Assembly: GCA_023512835.1 (NCBI GenBank)
Contig: CM042090.1
Coordinates: 53,059,365-53,123,364 of the forward strand
Direction of reading: 5' to 3'
From: Taxillus chinensis
Taxonomy: Eukaryota; Streptophyta; Magnoliopsida; Santalales; Loranthaceae
DNA: 64,000 nucleotides
Within the stretch, counting starts at the first letter, position 1, and every line of letters starts with the position of its first letter. Shown here piece by piece: positions 1 to 11,292 of the stretch. A model generated the notes under the pieces. The model ran no database searches, was not told the DNA's origin, and was given only the letters and a program-made list of their open reading frames with translations. The translations under genes and the position numbers were made by a program.

Positions 1-1213
1 TGCCCAGGATTCCTTTGGTTAGTTGGGCGATGGTGTGTCGCCCTCTTTTTTCTGGCGGTTTGGCCGTTCCAAATTTGAGTCGTTTTAACACTGCTTTTCT
101 GGGGAAATGGCTTTGGCATTTTGGGGTGGAGCGGGGGGGCGCTGTGGAAGGAGGTTATTGCCGTCAAGTATGGAGTCGAGCGTGGGGTTGGATCTCCTTG
201 ATGCCTCGTGGTTCTCATGGCACGAGGTTGTGAAAATTCATCCATAGGGGGTGGGATTCTTTCTCTCAGTTCGTGGTATTTGAGTTGGGGAGTGGCGCTA
301 CAATCCATTTCTGGCATGATATATGGTGTGGTAAGTCCCCCCTTAAGCTTGTGTATCCCAAGCTGTTTCGGCTTGCACGCTCTCCTGAGGCTTTTGTGGC
401 GGATGTCCATTGTCATCGGAGCACTAACATGCAGTGGAGGTGTTATTTTCCCGCATTGCGCAGGATTAGGAGTTGGAAGCTTTCTCCTCTTTTTTTGATA
501 CCTTGTACTCAGTCCCTCCAGCGCGTCTTGCCGAGGATAGGTTGTGTTGGCATCCCAATTGGGAGCGTGGGTCCTCATTCGGAGCTTTTACTCCCTGCTT
601 ATGCCTGCTCGGACTGCGAGTTTTCCTTGGCGGAGCATTTGGAAGGCGCGGGTGCCCTCCCAGGCCTTCTTTGCTTGGACTGCCGTCTTGGGGAAGATTT
701 TGACTGTTGATCATTTGCGGCGCCGGGATTTTATTTTGGCTAGTCGGTGCTACATGTGCAAGTCTTCGCCGGAGCATATGGATCATCTTTTCCTTCATTG
801 CCCTTATGCTAGGGGTTTGTGGGATATGATTCTGGGTCTTTTTGGCATCCCGTAGGTGATGCCTTCGTCTCTCTGTGCGTTGTTTGATGGTTGGCTCGGC
901 AGTGTGGGGTAGCATTTAGCGGTGTGGCGTGCTGTCCCTCATTGCATTCTTTGGAGTATTTGGCGGAAAAAGAATGCACAGGTGTTTGATGATCGAGAAA
1001 GGCCCCCTGCTAAGCTTTTTTGTGTTTTTTTTTGTTATTTGGGTGTTTGGTTGTATGCGTCGGGCAAGTTACATTTTTCTTCCGTATGGGATGTTGTCAA
1101 TGTGTGTTCCTTTTGATTGGATTGTTGTCTTTGCTTTGTAATTTTTCTTTTTCGTGCATTGCGCGAGTGTGATTTGCTATTGATTAATAAATTATTTTTA
1201 CCTATTAAAAAAA
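1..1213 (+). mobile_element. L1-type LINE, 3' end (degenerate ORF2)
   Basis: This is the 3' end of a plant L1-like non-LTR retrotransposon, cut by the window edge. Frame-broken peptides show the post-RT region (GGLAVPNLSRFNTAFLGKWL near 50-115), then IHFWHDIWCGKSPLK near 300-345. The zinc-binding RT tail follows (RCYMCKSSPEHMDHLFLHC near 745-805), then [19 protein letters not shown] near 950-1010. It ends in a short A-rich tail near 1207-1213. Several stops and frameshifts make it inactive. The same family recurs at 3.2-7.0 kb and, inverted, at 4.8, 46.4 and 53.1 kb. Confidence 0.85.
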
Positions 1214-2640
1214 ACATCCTACCAAATCATGGTGTGACAACCACTCCACTCTACATATCAAGGAAGAGTGCCATTTCAGAGCAGTCAGGCTGATTTTCGG
1301 CCATTATCAGCCCGCAAATGAAGAGATGACACGTAAGGCTGTGAAAAAAAAAAATCATGCTTAAAAGTGGTTTTCAAGCACTCGAAAGTGGTTTTCGGGC
1401 ATTGATAGGTATTCGAGAAAAAAAAACACTTTGAGCGCTCGAAAACTAAGCATGGATTTTTTTCGTACTGCCTTACATTTTGTCTCCTCATTTGTGAGTT
1501 ATTAATAGTCAAAAATGAACACTGGTCCAAAGGTTTTTCCATCAAGGAAACTTCGGTCTTTCTCGAACAAACTAAGCATGTTGAAGTGGCCTATTATTTT
1601 ATTCAAGATGATACGGTTTAGAAAACCATCTTGGCTGGACTTATTCAATTGTTTACCTAGAAACATCATAGATTTTACATGTAATGGGATGACCACAAAA
1701 GATATAAATGCTCAAGCTTTTGAAAAGACATGCTAGAAAGTTTGTTTCTTGGTTGAGAGGTTGTAGGGGCAGAGAGCCTGCATTTGCTAGCCCCATATAG
1801 ACCAAGCACCTGCCTCATTCAAAGCAGGCACCTAGTGTTGCAAATTGCAATTAGTGGGTACGACCCATCCTTTGGTGTATGTTTTGACGTTTTATTATAA
1901 ATAAACTAGTGTCCTATTACTAGGGTACAAATTCTCCAGTCTATCCATCGCTGCTCTCTATCCCTTTCTCTAACTCACATTTTTCACAAGCTATATCAAT
2001 ATGACTAGATGGTTATTTTTATCTAATAAGAGAGTTGACTTAGTCACCAAGCTACAAACATGTGAGCAGTATGTGACTTTTAATTAAGGAAAATAAATAC
2101 ATAATGATCAAATAAACCAACAATGGCTGACATTACAATGTGTAAATTGGGCCACCAAATGATTTTGCTATAAAATAGTAGCCAACCAAAGACAAACCTA
2201 ACGGCAGCTTCAGTCTCAAAATTCACAAGTCGTCTTACATTAACAACGAATTAAATTATTAAAAGCCCTTTACTTAAAAAGAAAAGTCAAAGATGTTTCT
2301 GTTAGGCTAGCATTAGCGAACATAAGTTGGACCACCACACTATTCATTTACCTAATAAAATGGCAGCCAAATAATAACAAATGTCAAGGCAGTCGTCAGC
2401 CTCAAGACTTTCACAAGTCATCTAACACCACATAACCTATAAAACACTTTACCCAAAACAGAAATTTTACCATCCAGACTGACACAAAATATAGCTTTTT
2501 CAAAAGACGAGTGACAAGATAATATTACTACGTACTCCAATCATATAACTCCGTATCATCACACTGAAACAATTTGATCAAATTTATCTTCTACTTCTGT
2601 TTTATTCCAGGGAAAGAAAACCTAGAGCATGCAAGTAGAG
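1214..2640. other. Non-coding stretch with local repeats
   Basis: No gene was recognised here. The next exon expected for the PATROL1-like gene (ITDDDLRETA-type sequence) was looked for on the minus strand and not seen. Near 1355-1445 a short AGTGGTTTTC-containing motif is repeated. The rest is AT-rich and unassigned. Confidence 0.5.
2148..2465. repeat. Diverged tandem duplication, two copies of about 150-190 bp
   Basis: Two imperfect direct copies share the order GG(T/G)CCACCA, AATA(G/A)TAGCCAA or AATGGCAGCCAA, a GGCAG...TCAG segment, and TTCACAAGTC(G/A)TCT. One is at about 2148-2240 and the other at about 2330-2435. They are AT-rich and non-coding. Origin is unknown. Confidence 0.55.
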
Positions 2641-2727
2641 CAAGTCCATGACCCTTTATTTGGATTTTTGGAGAAAGAAAATGTTATATTTATATAATAT
2701 TCCTTTGTATTTCTCAAAGACAGGTAC

Positions 2728-3016
2728 CAGTTGCAAAAGTAGGCAATTGCAGAGCAAAGCCAGCAAGACCCTTGGGATTTCGCCTCAAAACCCTCAAAGT
2801 ATCAGGTTCCTCCAAATTATCATCTTCAAAATCTTCAATGTCATCTACAGTTAGTTCTTCATCTTGTGTAGAATCAATGGACAGTGATTTAGAGAGGCCC
2901 AAAATAATGGGTGACTGTGTAACCATGGAGATAGGTGGAGGTGCCCTTTCTGGAGGTGAACCTGAATTTTCAGGATCTGTAACCAAAAAAAATTCATCTG
3001 CAGAACCTGTATCATT
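2728..3016 (-). CDS. PATROL1: PATROL1-like exon (acidic linker segment)
   Basis: This is a 289-base exon of the gene above. It starts after a TTTTCAG-type acceptor with [20 protein letters not shown] and continues through a proline-rich [10 protein letters not shown] stretch and the acidic [17 protein letters not shown]. It ends at LPTFATG in phase 1 before GTACCT. There is no stop or frameshift inside it, so it looks under constraint, unlike the neighbouring transposons. Confidence 0.85.
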
Positions 3017-6000
3017 CTGAAAATGTAAAATTAATTAAGTCACATTAGCCTATACAAAACAAATACGTTATACATACTACTTCTGACAACAAGGGAAAAT
3101 AAACATGAAAGGGGTGATTATTAGAAACTGCTTTTCAAAAAACAGAACTTAAGCCTTGGTCCAGCGGTAAAGGAGTATGCCTTGCACTTACGAGGTCTTC
3201 ACCTTAGGGTGTATGTCAGCATGTGTATTACCACGCAGTGACACAAACCTTTTGGCTAACTATCACTGGAATGCTAACACCATTAGTAAATTGCACATTG
3301 ATGGTACTTTGTCGACATGTTAGGAGGATATCCAAGACCACATAGTGGGGTTTTATGGGTCTACTTTCATTGAGGCGGATCATCCCCATCCTCACCAATG
3401 GGATCTAGTTTGATATCATTTCAAAGGATGATGTTGTAGATGTCGTGCGGGTTGATCATCCATTTGAGGGGGAGAAGGTAGAGTCTGTGGTTCGGGATTA
3501 TAAAGGTGCCTAGTCCGGATGAGTTTCCCTTGGCATTCTTTCAACATTATTGGGATGTTGTGAGGTATGATGTTGTGCATGTGTGCAGAGTTCCAAGAGC
3601 ATTGTGGGTTTGAGAGAAACCTTAACGCTACTTTTGTTGCCCTAATCCCCAAAAAGCCAGGAACTAATGACCTGAAAGATTTCAAGCCTATTATTTTGGT
3701 ATGAGGCATGTATAAAATTATTGCTAAAATATTTTCTAACAAGTTAAAGGTTATTTTGAGAAAGATTATTTCTCACTCTTAGAGTGCCTTTGTGCCAGAT
3801 CGACAAATTCTGGATTCAGTACTCATCATGAATGAGTGCCTTAATAGTTGGGTCAAAGCAGCTATTCCGAGTGTTTTATGTAAGTTAGACTTGGAGAAGG
3901 CTTATGAGAAAATGAAGTGTCATTTGGCCGACTGGAAACGTATTTACCTCTCAAAGGGAGGTTGGCTTGCTTTGATTAGGAGAACCTTTCCAACTTGCCG
4001 ACCAACTACCTTTCTCTTTTCCCTCTTCCTATGGTTGTGGCTTCTCGGCTAGAGCAAATCCAAAGGAATTTCCTTTGGGGATCTGATGTGAATGTGCCTA
4101 AAATTCATTTCATTAAGTGGGATAGTGTGTGCAATCCTATTTCTCATGATGGATTGGCCATTAAAAAGTTATGTGGATTTAATACTTCTCTACTTGGAAA
4201 ATGACTATGATGATTTGGGGTGGAGCAAGGGCCCATGTAGCATAACGCAATTGCAATGAAGTATGAGGTTTCTAGTGGGGATTGAATCTCTTTAATTTCT
4301 TGCAAACCTCATGGTATGAGATTATGAAAATTCATCCACGCGCGGTCGGACTCTTTCTCTCATTTTTTGGTGTTTGATTCCATTCACTTTTGGGATAATG
4401 TTTGGTATGGCAAGTTTACCATGAAGCTCGTTTACCTAGAGTTGTATCGGATTGCGTATTCTCCTGATGCTTCTGTGGTTGACTTTTATTGTATGAGGAG
4501 TTCTACAATGCAGTGGAAGGTGTTATTTTCTCAAGTTGCTCATGATTGAAAATTGGAAGCTTTTTTCTCTTTTTTTACATGTTGTATTCAATTTCCTCAT
4601 GAGGAATGCTTCATGTGTGGGCATCCCAATCGAGAGAAAGGCTACTACGTCAAGAGTTTTTATTGTATCCTTATCCTGCCTAACTTGGGGCCTTTCCTTT
4701 GGGGCATTTGTGGAAGGCACGAGTGCCATCTAGAGTTGTATTCTATGCTTGGATAGTGGTGCATGGCAAAATCCTTTTTTTATATAAATAAGATAGACTT
4801 TATTAGAAGAAAATCGCACACAAGGAATGCACGAAGACAATATTACTACAAAAATACATCAATCAACTCAAAAGGAACAAACATGGACAATATCACAAAT
4901 GGAAAAAAAACAAAGTCCACCCAAAGCATATATTCAATCCCCCAAACAACGTAAAAAAATACAAAAAAACTATACAGTAGGCCTCTCTCGATCATCAAAC
5001 ACACAAGCGTTCCGTTCTCACCAAAGACTCCACAAAAGACAATAAGGGACAGCCCACCACACCACTAAACGCTGCCCCAATCCCCCTAGCCAACACGCAA
5101 ATAATGCGTGAAGAGACGAAGGCATTACTCACGGAGGCCAAACAGGCCCAGGATCATATCCCACGGTCCCCTAACATAAGGACAATGAAAAAAAAGATGA
5201 TTCATTAACTCCACCGAAGCCTAGATGGCTAGATTCTTACAGTTGATAATTAGCAACACTAGGATTTCATTATTATTAACCGGTGTTACATGTGTGAAGT
5301 CTGTGGGCCATTTTTTCCTTCATTGTTCGTATGCTCGAGGGTTTTGGGACATAGTCATGAGTTTGTTTGGCATTCATCATGGTTCAAAGTATTGTTCGAG
5401 TTTGGGAAATCTCGAACGATACATCATGGGATCGAAACCCTCCGATCCGAGATCCAAGGCCGGTACATATATATCCCGAACTTTTTTCATCTCGCTGATC
5501 TCATCCGAGATCTCATCCGAGATATCCATGACACGTATCCTCCCGGACGAGATCTCGTCTAAAATTGACGGCATGCCTCCAAGATACGTCGTACAGTCCA
5601 CAGCTTGCTCTTTCTCTCTGCCGATACCTATGTTGCTGCCGATACCAAGCATGGGCGATGCATGGTGTGGAGGTCTGGTCGTCCAGACTCTGTTGTGGTG
5701 CTCCGGTCGTGGTGGCCGGATGTGAAGAAAAAGACGAACGGGGGAGAGAGAAGAAAACGAAGCGAGGGAGAGATAATGCGTGCGTGACTGTGTGCTCCCT
5801 TTTTTTTGTACTTTATGTTAACGATCGAGGGAGAAGAAAATGAAATGAGATTTGTTTTTTTTTTACGTTTATTTATATTTATTATTTTGTCTTTTTAAAT
5901 TTAATTTCTGTTCCTAATTCGTTTAATTTGTTTGTGTTTTTTAAGCTGCATTATTAAAAATAATTAATACATATTATACATAGGTACTTTAAATATTTTT

Positions 6001-7667
6001 TAAATTTTACTGCTGCTCTCTATTCCTATTGTTTTAACCTATGCTTGGAAAAATGATAAAAAAAACAATAAATATTATACCTATATCAAATTGTTTTCCT
6101 GTGTTTTTTAAAAAAATTACTTTTCCAAAAAGCATATTACACTAATTTAATAAAAATTATTATAGACAGAAACTAATTTAATCAATAATTATAGATTTTT
6201 TTAAATAACTATTAAGATATTATTTTAATTAAAATAAAATTAAAAAAGAGTATGTGTTTAGGGTTTACCTATTCTTTTATCAAGAAAATACAACAAAGGT
6301 TAAACTTAAATGACAAGTTAAGATAATAAATTATAAATAATGTAAAACATAATAATATATTTATTTTAATATTATAATAATATTCTAGCGTCTTTTTATG
6401 TTTTTAGTCATAACATGCAATTCAATCATTTATATTACTTATTTAATGGTTCTAATATGATGATTTGATTTTTTTTATTTTTCTATGATTTTTATTTTTT
6501 TTAATTGAATATTATTTCACGCCTAAAGTTATATCTCACCCGAGATGCAACGAGTTGTCCGCGACCGTGACGTCCGCGATCGCCACGCGACAACATTCGC
6601 AACCGCGACTTTGAACCATGACATTCATTGGGTGATGCCTTCATCTCTTGATGCATTGTTTCATTGTTTGCATGTTGGATAGAGGGAATGGGGGCGACAT
6701 TCGGTGGTTTGAAGGATTGTCCCTCATTGCTTTATTTGGAGTCTTTATTAAGAACGGAATGCGCGAGTGTTTGATGATCGAGAGCAATCTGCTGTCAAGC
6801 TTACTTTTTTTTCGTTGTTTGAGGGAGTGGATGTTTGCTATGAGTGTATCGTTTTTCTAACATTTGTGATATTGTTAATGAATGCTCATTTTGAGCATGC
6901 TGTTAAATGTATGCTCTTCACATATTCCTTGTGTGCTTTCTTTTTTAATACAATTTCTTATTTATAAAAAAAATAAAGAAAACATGCACACATCACAACA
7001 GGCAACTTAATGTTACACCCACTAAAAAAAGAAACAAAGGAGGAACTACTACACATTTAATCATGGTTAAATTATTTAATAATATAATTCTCTTAAATAT
7101 ATCCCAAAGGAACAAGAAATTACCGGTTGTGGTATTATCAAACAAGTTTTAAAAATGCAAAATGAACATAGTAGGTGATTAAACATTAATGAGCTACAGA
7201 GTCCAAAGTTACCATATGCGGGAAACCAGAGTTGTCATGAAAATCTCTGATAGCTTCTGATAGCTCGAGCATCCCTCCTAGGTTCATTTAAAAAAATTAA
7301 AAAATTAGTAGAAAAATAATCCCTGCAAGGTACGAAGGACAACTCAAAATCACATAAAATTTTATAAGAGTCAACACCTTTTTTAGCACAATTAAGGACA
7401 CAATCAACACTAACTTGATCTAGATCGACATCATCCAATGAAACTGCCCCAGGAGGCAGGATAACTTTCTTGATTAAGCTGCCAGAAAGTATAAAACCAA
7501 GAAGTATTTTCCTGTCCCTCCGAAATCGTTGTAAAAGCTCAACAGCAGTTTCCCTGAACTCATTAGAATACCATCATTGGGAAAACAAGCAATCATTTTC
7601 CTATAGATAATTTATAAATAATAAAAAAAATTAAGCAAGCACTATATAAGGGCACATACTCTTCCAT
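2728..7667 (-). CDS. PATROL1: PATROL1-like MUN-domain (Munc13-like) protein, N-terminal exons, partial
   Basis: Known family role: PATROL1 is a plant Munc13-like (DUF810/MUN) protein that promotes exocytic delivery of the plasma-membrane H+-ATPase. Coding exons read on the minus strand are 7667-7660 (ATG GAA GA), 7553-7378, 7277-7213 and 3016-2728. All are bounded by AG/GT and join in frame. The N-terminus reads [20 protein letters not shown], followed by [62 protein letters not shown] and LPTFATG. The pieces match the conserved PATROL1 N-terminus in order and exon phase. The last exon ends at FATG with donor GTACCT, where the family continues ITDDDLRE. That exon is not visible to the left, so the gene is either cut by the window edge or truncated. 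The 4.2-kb intron between 7213 and 3016 carries a LINE. Family is confident; intactness is unknown. Confidence 0.85.
3145..3260 (+). mobile_element. Possible degenerate tRNA-derived SINE head
   Basis: TGGTCCAGCGGTAAAGG fits a Pol III box A, followed by GCCTTGCACTTACGAGGTC, an arrangement seen in plant SINEs. Box B (expected GGTTCGA-like) is poor. It lies just upstream of LINE 2. Confidence 0.35.
4767..5224 (-). mobile_element. Inverted 3'-terminal LINE fragment nested in LINE 2
   Basis: It starts (plus strand) with a T-rich tract and TTTATTAGAAGAAAATCGCACAC, the reverse complement of the LINE 3' end (compare the region just before 1200). It runs to about 5224. Related motifs ATGGCAAAATCC (left) and ATGGCTAGATTC (right) flank it and look like a decayed target-site duplication, so it is a 5'-truncated retroposed copy of the same family. 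Confidence 0.75.
5378..6620. mobile_element. Non-autonomous TIR DNA transposon (class not assigned)
   Basis: The ends are a perfect 13-bp inverted repeat: CATGGTTCAAAGT at 5378-5390 and ACTTTGAACCATG at 6608-6620. An exact CATTCAT lies outside each end (5371-5377 and 6622-6628). Removing the element rejoins the LINE 2 sequence as in LINE 1. The left third is GC-rich with repeated GAGATCTCATCC-like motifs, and the rest is very AT-rich. No transposase was seen. A related end lies at 47340-47553. Confidence 0.8.
7378..7553 (-). CDS. PATROL1: PATROL1-like exon carrying the conserved N-terminal domain
   Basis: This 176-base exon begins after acceptor GAGTTCAG and completes the third codon started in the 8-base coding part of the previous exon. 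It encodes [29 protein letters not shown] and [20 protein letters not shown]. An upstream in-frame TGA and an out-of-frame ATG (7563-7561) sit just outside it. The start therefore has to come from the upstream exon, and the splice restores the frame exactly. The donor, G|GTGTTG, is weak but GT-type. Confidence 0.85.
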
Positions 7668-7700
7668 TGAGAAGGATTCTAGGGTAACTAGAGGTCAAAT
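7660..7700 (-). other. PATROL1: 5' UTR / start-codon exon of the PATROL1-like gene
   Basis: This 41-base exon lies between acceptor TTTGCAG (AG at 7702-7701) and donor GTATGTG (GT at 7659-7658). It contains the ATG at 7667-7665, so only 8 coding bases (ATGGAAGA) lie in it. The start was chosen because joining to the exon at 7553 gives MEEETAVELL, the family N-terminus. Confidence 0.75.
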
Positions 7701-8213
7701 CTGCAAATTGAAACAGGGCAAAGGTAGGTTAGCTCCAGCACCTGACTGTAACAAAACAATTTAATTAGCACAAAGAACAAGCAAATGCTACTCCGAACAT
7801 TCCTTAAATCTCCATAACTTCATATGCAACTGGATCCACCAGATACACCTCAAAATAAATGACAGCAGCCACAAACTTTTTAGTGCTTAATTTGGCAACT
7901 ACATAAATTTATTTTTAGAACCAAAAAAAAACGTCAGATTATTTGACTTAGTTTCAGTTCCTACTAATTTAAGTACATGCCTAACTGAAAATGTGCATTA
8001 TCAACTTTCTCGTAAAAGGTCTGCTTGGTTACAAAAAAAAATGTATAAATTATATATGATATTGAACCAAATTTCATAGAGGAACCCATGCATAAATCAA
8101 AGAATGTATTCTACCTATTTCTCTCTCTACTAAAACTACAACCAAGCCATGACAAACAAAAGCAGGTTCGTAGCTGAAAAATGCCAGTTCATTTTGGTCT
8201 CCATTTTTCTTAC

Positions 8214-8560
8214 AAGAAAAGAAGATTGTTTGGTTACTGAGAAATTTCGCAGATGAATGAAAATCGGCGAAATTATGAAATCAATCCGATCGGTAATGAA
8301 CTTTACGGATTACGTCCCAAGCATCTGAAGTTAAACAGTCCCTGTCTGCATCGATGAGTTCGAGTCGAGACCTGCAACCCTAAAGCACGCGGTCGTCGCA
8401 GTGCAAGAGCAGGGAGATTCTACGGGGGTTAAAGTCGGTGCGAGAGAACAAAAAAAAAATGTGGACTGAGGGTTGAGATTTGAGGAGACGACGGACGCGA
8501 GTGGGATTGGGAGTTCGATTGAGCTGGTAGGTTGCCAAGAAATGAGCTTGTAAGTCGTAC
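8214..8560 (-). promoter_or_regulatory. Probable first 5' UTR exon and proximal promoter of the PATROL1-like gene
   Basis: On the minus strand a pyrimidine-rich, GC-richer block (about 8560-8340) leads to a donor CTT|GTAAGAA (GT at 8213-8212). This is typical of a plant 5' UTR exon followed by a leader intron (7701-8213). The transcription start cannot be fixed by reading alone. The intron itself is AT-rich with nothing else recognised. Confidence 0.5.
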
Positions 8561-9645
8561 CGCTGCTTCGACTTGAGGGTAGGGAGACGGAAAAGGACTC
8601 TTTATTTTGTTTATCGTTTCGTTTTTCTTTTTTGTTTTTGTTTTTCTTTTTAGTTGGTTTTTTTATTTATTTCGTTTTTTAATTGTTCATTATTATAAAG
8701 GAATAAGGAGTATACGCGCCGGCGGCCGTCGTTTTAAAGAGGAACGAACTCTCGTTGAAGTCTTTATTTGTTTATTCGTTTTTTAAAAGTATGATTAGTT
8801 TTAAAACTTATAAATTCAAATAAATTTATATTATTTATAAATATTTTTAAATTTATGAGGTTTACTGTTTTTAAAAATAATATGATCCGATCAAATATCA
8901 GGTCAATTTGACATTCCCATTGGAAAGTTATTTTTGCTTATTTTATAAGTATAAATAGCAAAAGTTGTTTGATAAATTTTAAAAAAAATACTTATAAAAT
9001 AAGTTTTTGTTTTTTTTCTCAAAAGCATAAATAATTTAAAGGTTACTTTTATAAACTACTTTTCAGGAAGCAAATTGAAAATTTTAAAATACTTACAAGA
9101 TAAGTTTTTTATTTTTTTGCTTTTCTTTTTTGCCTTTTTACTATACTTTTACATATTACAACATACAAAATATACACCTAAATCAAAAAATACAAGAGAA
9201 ATACAATATATACTAACAACATAAAAAAAATACTAAATATTACATCAAGTATAAATATCAACAAACTAAAAAGGTAATAAATCAATAAATATAAGGTAAT
9301 TGAACCGACTTTGAGGCTTCAACTGCAGTTGCCCGTTTGAACTATCTTGTCTACACCGAAAGCCACCTGTTGGAACACAAAGTCACCAAATTGCCAAATT
9401 CCAGTAGCTTAGATTATGAAAATCAGATGGGGTTTAATTTGGAGACTGCAAGTGGTATATTGGAGTTGGGAGAAACTGATAAAAAGGGTTTAAACGTGAT
9501 AGAGGGAGGGGAGGCTAAACTATGATAGAGATTTTTATTTTGGGTGAGAGACCCATACGAGAGAGGAGTGAGAGAGGGAGTTTTTTTTTTTTTTTTTTTT
9601 TTTTTTTGGAAAGGGAACTCGTAAGGTAAGAGAGAGAATATGGAA
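8561..9645. other. AT-rich intergenic stretch
   Basis: No gene was recognised. It contains T-rich and A-rich runs, including a 27-base T tract near 9581-9607. It separates the PATROL1-like promoter from the gypsy element. Confidence 0.5.
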
Positions 9646-9649
9646 AGGA

Positions 9650-10891
9650 AAGAGCTGGGCAATGGGTCAGATGTCAAGGGTCGAAGGGTAAGGCCCGAGA
9701 GTCGAAAGGTTGATAGTCAAGGGTCGAAGGTCTAAGGTCAACAGGTCGAAGGTCTCAGGGTCGGAGGTCAAAGGCGAAGGGTCGAAGGTCCCAAGGTCGG
9801 AGAGTCAACCTTCGAAGGTCAATAGTTAACGGGTCGAAGGTCAACCCTCGAAGTTTTTTTTTTGCCAGGGGCATTAACCGTCTTTTGGCGAGTTTGACTT
9901 TTTCCGACGAAAATTATTTTGGCCATAACTTCTTCGTTTTACATCAGAATTGAGTTCGGTCAAGTACGTTGATCTCCAAATTTCCTCCCCTATCACTTAG
10001 TGTTGGTCTTGGGGCACTTTAAGGGCTTGGAACAGAGGTTCTCATTTTTGGGCTTCCTTGTTCTTGTATTAGCGTATCCATCGCGTGCAAATTGGAGTTT
10101 AACATCGACTCCAAACTTAGGATTGACTCCTTGATAGCGGGGGAGCTTCATAGACCTGTTCAATGAGATACATGGCAAGAAAGGATAGATAAAAAATGTG
10201 CAAATGGTTAGTATGTCTAACCCAGATAAAATGGAGTCCAACAATGTGGGCCTGCAAGGCTACCTTGTTAAGCCTGGGAGGCTACTGTTAAGGGCCTGCG
10301 AGGCAAGATTTGTTCAGAGCCTAAGAGCCTACTATGCCTGAAAGGTAATACGGGGCCCAAGGGACAGTACTATGCATGGGGGGCAACATGGTGCCTGAGA
10401 GGCAATGTTTGGGATTACCTGGGAGGCTTTCTTTGTATTTTAATGTGTGTACATGATTGAAATGGTAATGTATATGTAGCATTACATGAGTACATGCCTA
10501 CATTAGTTTATGAGTTGGGATGGGTTAGGGAGACATGATTCCTACTGAGTTGTGATGGCTCACCCCTCCTGTTGTGTTTATCTTTGTTTATTTCAGGTGC
10601 CTACAAGAGCTAAAAGATTCAATAGAGGTGAAGACTTTGTGTGTATTTGTTTGTTTTGTTGGACTGTAAAAACTATGATTGTAACCCCGTAGGGGGAAGA
10701 ACATGTATGTATATGTGTTTTTACTGTGGATTGAAATGATATTTCTATCTTTGTATGTTATATGTGTGATATGGATTAGGGACAACACCCGTGCCTCTTT
10801 TTCGGTGCTATCAATAACCTCTTGCCCTTTCAGGTGCGGGCATAGGGATTCATTAACCGGTTTCTGCAGGTTAGAAATCAGGGGCGTAACA
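9650..10891 (+). repeat. Partial 5' LTR of the gypsy element
   Basis: It ends in GGGGCGTAACA at 10891, two bases before the primer binding site. It shares the GCCTGGGAGGCTAC block with the 3' LTR at 29940. The 5' portion corresponding to 28565-29270 of the 3' LTR is missing. The left boundary is approximate. Confidence 0.7.
9672..9852 (+). repeat. GGGTCGAAGGTC minisatellite in the 5' LTR
   Basis: A run of variable units built on GGTCGAAGG/GGTCAAAGG (about 9-12 bases each) lies inside the LTR. The corresponding array in the 3' LTR is at 29331-29470. Confidence 0.8.
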
Positions 10892-10893
10892 GA

Positions 10894-10909
10894 TGGTATC
10901 AGAGCATGG
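10894..10909 (+). other. Primer binding site (initiator tRNA-Met type)
   Basis: TGGTATCAGAGCATGG lies two bases after the LTR end. This is the standard plant LTR-retrotransposon priming site. Confidence 0.9.
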
Positions 10910-11292
10910 TCTAGTTGGCCTAGGATAGTGAGGTAATTGATTACTCTTGAGTCCTTTTGAGGAGTATGGAGGGACATGCTTGATTAACATGGTCCTTTAT
11001 GAGCCTCTAAGGTGTACTGGGGGTAATCAGTTATGGTGTAGGTGTGTATGCATGGATAGGCACTAGTTTGCATAGAAAATGTGAAACTGACTTATTGTGT
11101 TATATGTTATATAATTATATGATGAACTATGTGAAAGTATAGATATATGTGCTTATGTGACAGCTTATATATGTGTATTGTGTGACTTGTGTGTTTTGGT
11201 GTGAGTCATATGTGATATGTGCCATATATATCATTGACCCATATGATGGGGATAGAATAGAGATAGAACCTTTGTTTCTTTGTGTAGTGAAA

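Larger units (their letters stand above)
3265..6990 (+). mobile_element. L1-type LINE 2, degenerate, interrupted by two insertions
   Basis: The reverse transcriptase is recognisable in broken frames: FKPIIL near 3685, [34 protein letters not shown] near 3783-3845, and [12 protein letters not shown] near 3880-3912. A deletion then removes the YxDD core. The copy resumes at [38 protein letters not shown] and [11 protein letters not shown] near 4195. The tail continues at 5225-5377 ([16 protein letters not shown]) and 6622-6985, ending in an A-rich tail. The gaps are an inverted LINE tail (4767-5224) and a TIR element (5378-6620). It sits in the last visible intron of the PATROL1-like gene, antisense to it. 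Confidence 0.85.

Noticed and set aside
3145..3210. tRNA gene at the GGTCCAGCGGTAAAGG box A
   Set aside because: No cloverleaf, no convincing box B and no anticodon stem. At best a SINE remnant.
7553..7640. In-frame TGA and out-of-frame ATG upstream of the conserved PATROL1 segment, read as a pseudogene sign
   Set aside because: They lie in an intron. Splicing 7660 to 7553 gives the family N-terminus without a stop.
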